Assembly: GCA_009823505.1 (NCBI GenBank)
Contig: VZQC01012405.1
Span: 809,432-873,431 of the forward strand
DNA from: Rhizomys pruinosus
Lineage: Eukaryota > Chordata > Mammalia > Rodentia > Spalacidae
DNA: 64,000 nt
Direction of reading: 5' to 3'
The position numbers and the translations under genes are program-made. Below the pieces are notes generated by a model. The model was not told the origin of the DNA. It saw nothing but the letters and a program-made list of their open reading frames with translations, and searched no databases. Shown in pieces: positions 60,491 to 64,000 of this stretch. Each line of letters begins with the position of its first letter. Position 1 is the stretch's first letter.

Positions 60491-60840
60491 AAGAAAAAGA
60501 CCTCCAGTAATGGTGATGGCCAGTCTAAATGACTAGACATAACTACAGTGCCCTAGACACAATTTTCTTGGTTTCCTCCAGCCACACCTGATTGTCTTTT
60601 AACGGAACAGCAGAAGTGAACTATGTGCCCAGCATTTAAAATCTAAAACTCCAAACATGTTTGAAAGATAGGCACTGAGCCACTACCATACCTCTCGCAA
60701 TGTTATTTAAAATTCATATCAAGCTTGCATTATCTTTACCTATAATTATCAATACATGATGTACATATCTCATTAAAGAGTAGAAACAAGGTTACAATTT
60801 TGAAACTTAACCCTCTTCTCTAAGTACGATATTTTCTCTT

Positions 60841-61322
60841 TATTTGTAGCTTCACTTTCAATAGATTCAGTTACCTGCAGTCAAATACAGTCCAACTCTA
60901 TGAAAGTTAAATTACAGAAATGGTTATACAATTTAAATAGATACAGTCTGAGTACATGATGATGTTACAACCATGTTGGTCCATTGAACCTGGGGTGTGG
61001 AATCTCCCCATTTCAGTGTGTCCACACTGTGCTACTCGCCTCGGTCCCTTTGCAGGGATCTGTTGTATCAATTTCAGCGTCTCTCAACAAACAGTTTCTT
61101 ACATTCAAATAACTTTCATTTTACCTTAATAGAGGATCCAAACACTATTTTTAATTTTTTCTATCTTTTACTGTGCTTGATTTTAAATTGTACTTTATAA
61201 TAGATATCTACATGCATACAAAAGCATTGCATATGTGATGCTTGATACCATTCATGGTTTCAGGCATCCAGGGCACTGTTGGAGACATGCTCTGTGGTGA
61301 GTGTGGACGACTGTATATTTGA
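60841..61322 (+). repeat. Tigger-type element (copy 2)
   Basis: Counterpart of 53945-54421 with scattered indels. Confidence 0.72.
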
Positions 61323-61577
61323 AACAAACATGTAATATATACGTTATTCTTTGAATATTCTTTCCAGAAACATACTGACAAAAGGTATAAACTTTGCTAC
61401 AGTTTTGAATAATAGGGTAGGTATGAATATAGAGTTTAATGCTAATTTTTAACTAAAAAGAACATAGAAATTCACATTTACTTTCTTTAAAAATAAAATC
61501 GAGTATGTGTGAAAGCAACCTGTCTCTATTCTCTTTAGCTTTGTACTTCTGCTTGCTTTATCTTTTGTTTTTTCTTC

Positions 61578-61622
61578 AACACCACCACACACACAACACA
61601 CACACACACACCACACACCACC
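61578..61622. repeat. (CA)n microsatellite (copy 2)
   Basis: Counterpart of 54686-54728, broken by CCA slips. Confidence 0.9.
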
Positions 61623-61648
61623 AGATCATCACAGACTAGACTAATTAG

Positions 61649-62633
61649 TGTTGAGGTCTGAGCTTCCCAGGATGCCAAGGGACACTCAGATACCCACTTC
61701 CTCTAGAGACTGTCCATCGTCTGACCCCTTCCCTTGTACCTCAGGTCCCGCCCCCATGGTATAATGGTGTGCCCAGTCACCATCTTGCCCCTCTGCTTCT
61801 GCCCCTGCTCCTGTCCCACCACGTGCCTGCAGGTGGCCCACTCTGGCAGTCCCACATGGAAGTAAATCATGTTCCTGGATGACTGAAAGCCCATGTGCCT
61901 TTAATATCCAAGTCACAGCACATTATAGTAGGTTATAAAGGCTCGAACCCCCAGATAAAAAGACATGAGACTTAAGTCACTCCAGGCACATGATTTACTT
62001 CCATGTGGGCTGCCAGAGCGGGCCACCTGCAGACACGTGGGGGAACACCTGGCAGAGGAGCAGGCAGGGCAGGGCAGGGGCAGGGGCAGGGCAGGAGAAG
62101 GGGCAGGGGCAGGAGCGGAGGCAGAGCAGGAGCAGGGCAGGGGGCAGGAGCAAGGGGTAGGGGCAGGAGCAGGGGCAGGAGCAGGGGCAGGGGCAGGAGC
62201 AGGGGCAGGGAGCAGGGGGCCAGGGAGCCAGGGGCAGGAGGCAGGGGCAGGGGGAGGGACAGGGGCAGGGCAGGGCAGGAGCAGGGGGGAGGGGCAGGGG
62301 TAGGCAGGGCAGGGCAGGGTGTAGGGGCAGGGGCAAGTAGCATGGCGGAGGGCCAGTGGGATGGGGCAGTAGCAGGGCAGGAGCCGGGGCAGGGGGAAGG
62401 GGCAGGGAGCAGGGGCAGGGGCAGGGGTAGGGGCAGGGGCAGGGGCAGGAGCAGGGGCAGGAGCAGGGGCAGGGGCAGGGGCAGGGGCAGGGGCAAGATG
62501 GCGACTGGGCCCATCCATTTATACTCATGGGGTGGGGCCTCAGGTACAGGGGAAGAGGTCAGAAGATTGACAGCCTCTGGAGGAAGTGGGCATCTGTGTG
62601 TCCCTTGGAATTCTGGAAAGCTCAGACCTAACA
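61649..62633. mobile_element. Foldback element, copy 2, with expanded right arm
   Basis: Left arm about 61649-61908, right arm about 61964-62633. The right arm holds a ~450-bp hexamer array where copy 1 has ~40 bp. The outer end GAAAGCTCAGACCTAACA is kept. The left arm has single-base errors relative to copy 1 (TGTTGAGGTCTGAGC). Confidence 0.8.
62044..62493. repeat. GGGGCA/GGAGCA hexamer array
   Basis: About 450 bp made mainly of GGGGCA and GGAGCA units with GGGCA variants. The plus strand is nearly free of stop codons in several frames, as is the minus strand, which gives artefactual frames of 177-220 codons (Ala-Pro and Gly-Arg runs). Runs of four G at short spacing could form G-quadruplexes. 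Confidence 0.95.
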
Positions 62634-62637
62634 TTTA

Positions 62638-63519
62638 GGTACATATTTTTATAAGAATTTGAATAATGACTTCTGGCTATTTTTCATTAGGATGAGGAAA
62701 GTAAATGAATATGGTTCTGACCTTTACTTAGTGCATGATTCAATGATTTCATTTAACCAGTTAATGCATTTTTGACTAATGCATTTATAGTTGAATAGAG
62801 CTAAACTTTTGAATTTTTGACATCAGTTTCCCTTTTTTTCTGTTACATTTATTTTTATTGACATAACTGTTTGTGGAAAACACTAACTTGGGAGTATGTC
62901 ACAAGCTTTTTACCCTGGTGGGTGTAGAAACACACAGGCAAAATGAACTCTTCTTGTCATGTTTGGAATACTTGTTAAGATAGACATTTTGAAATTATCT
63001 TTACCTTAATTTTGCCTCACTTTGCATCACACAGATTGTTCTTATTGACAAATAAAGATGCTAAGAGGGGAGGGAAGGCAAAAATTATCTCAATAAAGGA
63101 TCCACATAGCCTTTGACAGAGGCTTAAGTTTAAGTGTCAACTCAGGCAGTTGTGTACACAAATTAAACGATACTCAATAAAATGGAAAGTCATGACTGAC
63201 AAATAATTATTACCAGACTATACATATTTACATGTGATGAGTTTAATAAAATAAAAAGTGTTTTATTTATTTGCTCACACAAATGACTTGTATGAAGTGG
63301 CATTTCTAAATTAAATACTTAGCTTCCCTATGAAGATGGAAGAAGTATGATTCCTTCTGTCAAAGTGTTTAGAGTCTAATGCAGTGGCCATTTACAGTGA
63401 AACAATGAAAGTACAAGAGAAATATGCCCCAGATATGTGGCAGGAGGGAGGAGAAAGACCACTAATTCAGCCTCTAGAGACTTTAAGTTTAGAATAGCGG
63501 GAGTCAAGAGATACCCTGG
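62638..63519. other. Unassigned DNA
   Basis: AT-rich; nothing recognised. Confidence 0.45.
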
Positions 63520-63715
63520 CACCAGATGCACATGGTAGCACATGCGTGAAATGGAGCACTCAAGAGAAGAAGCAGGGGGATCAAGGCAAGCATGAAATGC
63601 ATAGCAAGACTGTCTCAGAAAGTCAAGGGCTAGGGATGTGGATCAGCACTGGAGTGCTTCAATAGCACGAGCAAGGTGGAGACAATGAGGAGAAACTGAA
63701 CTGATGCTCAGGATG
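63520..63715 (+). mobile_element. Diverged B1-ID pair
   Basis: CCAGATGCACATGGTAGCAC to AAGACTGTCTCAGAAAG is B1-like. It is followed by GGGCTAGGGATGTGGATCAG, an ID-like head. Same order as 27058-27251. Confidence 0.5.
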
Positions 63716-64000
63716 AAGAAAGATCATTTTACACAAAAAGAGTAATCCCAATGAAGGCAGAGGGACAAGAAACCTAATACACAAGTATTAACAGCTAAGG
63801 CAGAGAATGAAAGGAGGCATGATTGAGAGGCAAATGAAATGTCAACACAGAACCTCCTCTGTCTTGCTAAGATTAATCCAGTGTCAGTGAGGCCAAAATA
63901 AAGGCTGACAACGATAATGCAAAGAACAGAAATTCTCTCTCAAACATATATACTATCGTGCTATTATTTTGCAAAGTACTCCAATTTGACATAAATTAAG
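63716..64000. other. Unassigned DNA
   Basis: Nothing recognised up to the window end. Confidence 0.4.

Larger units (their letters stand above)
55548..62637. repeat. ~7-kb direct duplication, copy 2
   Basis: 7,090 bp in the same order and orientation as 48597-55336. The excess length is the expanded hexamer tract. Small indels are dense near 55660-55890, 56400-57010, 58010-58770, 60270-60540 and 60900-61650, mostly SINEs, microsatellites, the Tigger and segment edges; they are rare elsewhere. Confidence 0.97.

Noticed and set aside
61913..62638. Open frames of 177-220 codons on both strands
   Set aside because: They are translations of the GGGGCA/GGAGCA array in multiple frames at once; composition is Ala-Pro, Leu-Pro or Gly-Arg runs with no domain.

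Overview
The window is nuclear DNA from a muroid-type rodent. B1 (7SL-derived), B3/B2-type and B4 SINEs, tRNA-derived ID elements and rodent Lx-type L1 3' ends occur together, over an older mammalian layer (MIR, L2, Tigger, L1M). The genus cannot be fixed from the sequence, but the L1 3' end seen here is not the house-mouse one. I found no protein-coding gene, no believable exon chain and no functional RNA gene. Every open frame of 60-220 codons is explained by a repeat, a low-complexity tract or chance. The window reads as intergenic or deep-intronic DNA.

Layout. 1-5.5 kb: sparse SINEs, a tiny L1 3' end and a (TTTC)n tract grown from a B1 tail. 5.5-9.6 kb: repeat-poor. 9.6-14.2 kb: L2, a non-coding repeat with an L1-like 3' end (copy A), an old L1M split by a B4, an ID with a (GGA)n tail, and a B3. 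15.3-22.3 kb: a long repeat-poor stretch. 22.4-36.9 kb: a graveyard of Lx L1 3' ends, MIRs and SINEs, including a three-layer nest (MIR, then L1, then B3) and copy B of the L1-tailed repeat inside an L1M. 36.9-40.1 kb: an ancient L1 body split by a tiny L1 3' end and by a twin-primed (inverted) L1. 40.1-48.6 kb: SINEs, a fifth Lx 3' end, copy C of the L1-tailed repeat and a 0.48-kb direct duplication that stops exactly at an ambiguous base (45023). 48.6-62.6 kb: two direct copies of one ~7-kb segment, separated by 211 bases that contain a second ambiguous base (55514). Each copy ends in a GC-rich foldback (inverted-repeat) element that carries a GGGGCA/GGAGCA hexamer tract, about 40 bp in the first copy and about 450 bp in the second. 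62.6-64 kb: mostly unassigned, with a B1-ID pair.

Two results matter most. The foldback element with its hexamer array is the best candidate for something undescribed. The 7-kb duplication is more likely an unmerged assembly overlap than biology: the copies are identical over long single-copy stretches, differences concentrate in repeats and near the segment ends, and an N lies beside the junction. All family names rest on recognition by eye, so borders of old elements are approximate.
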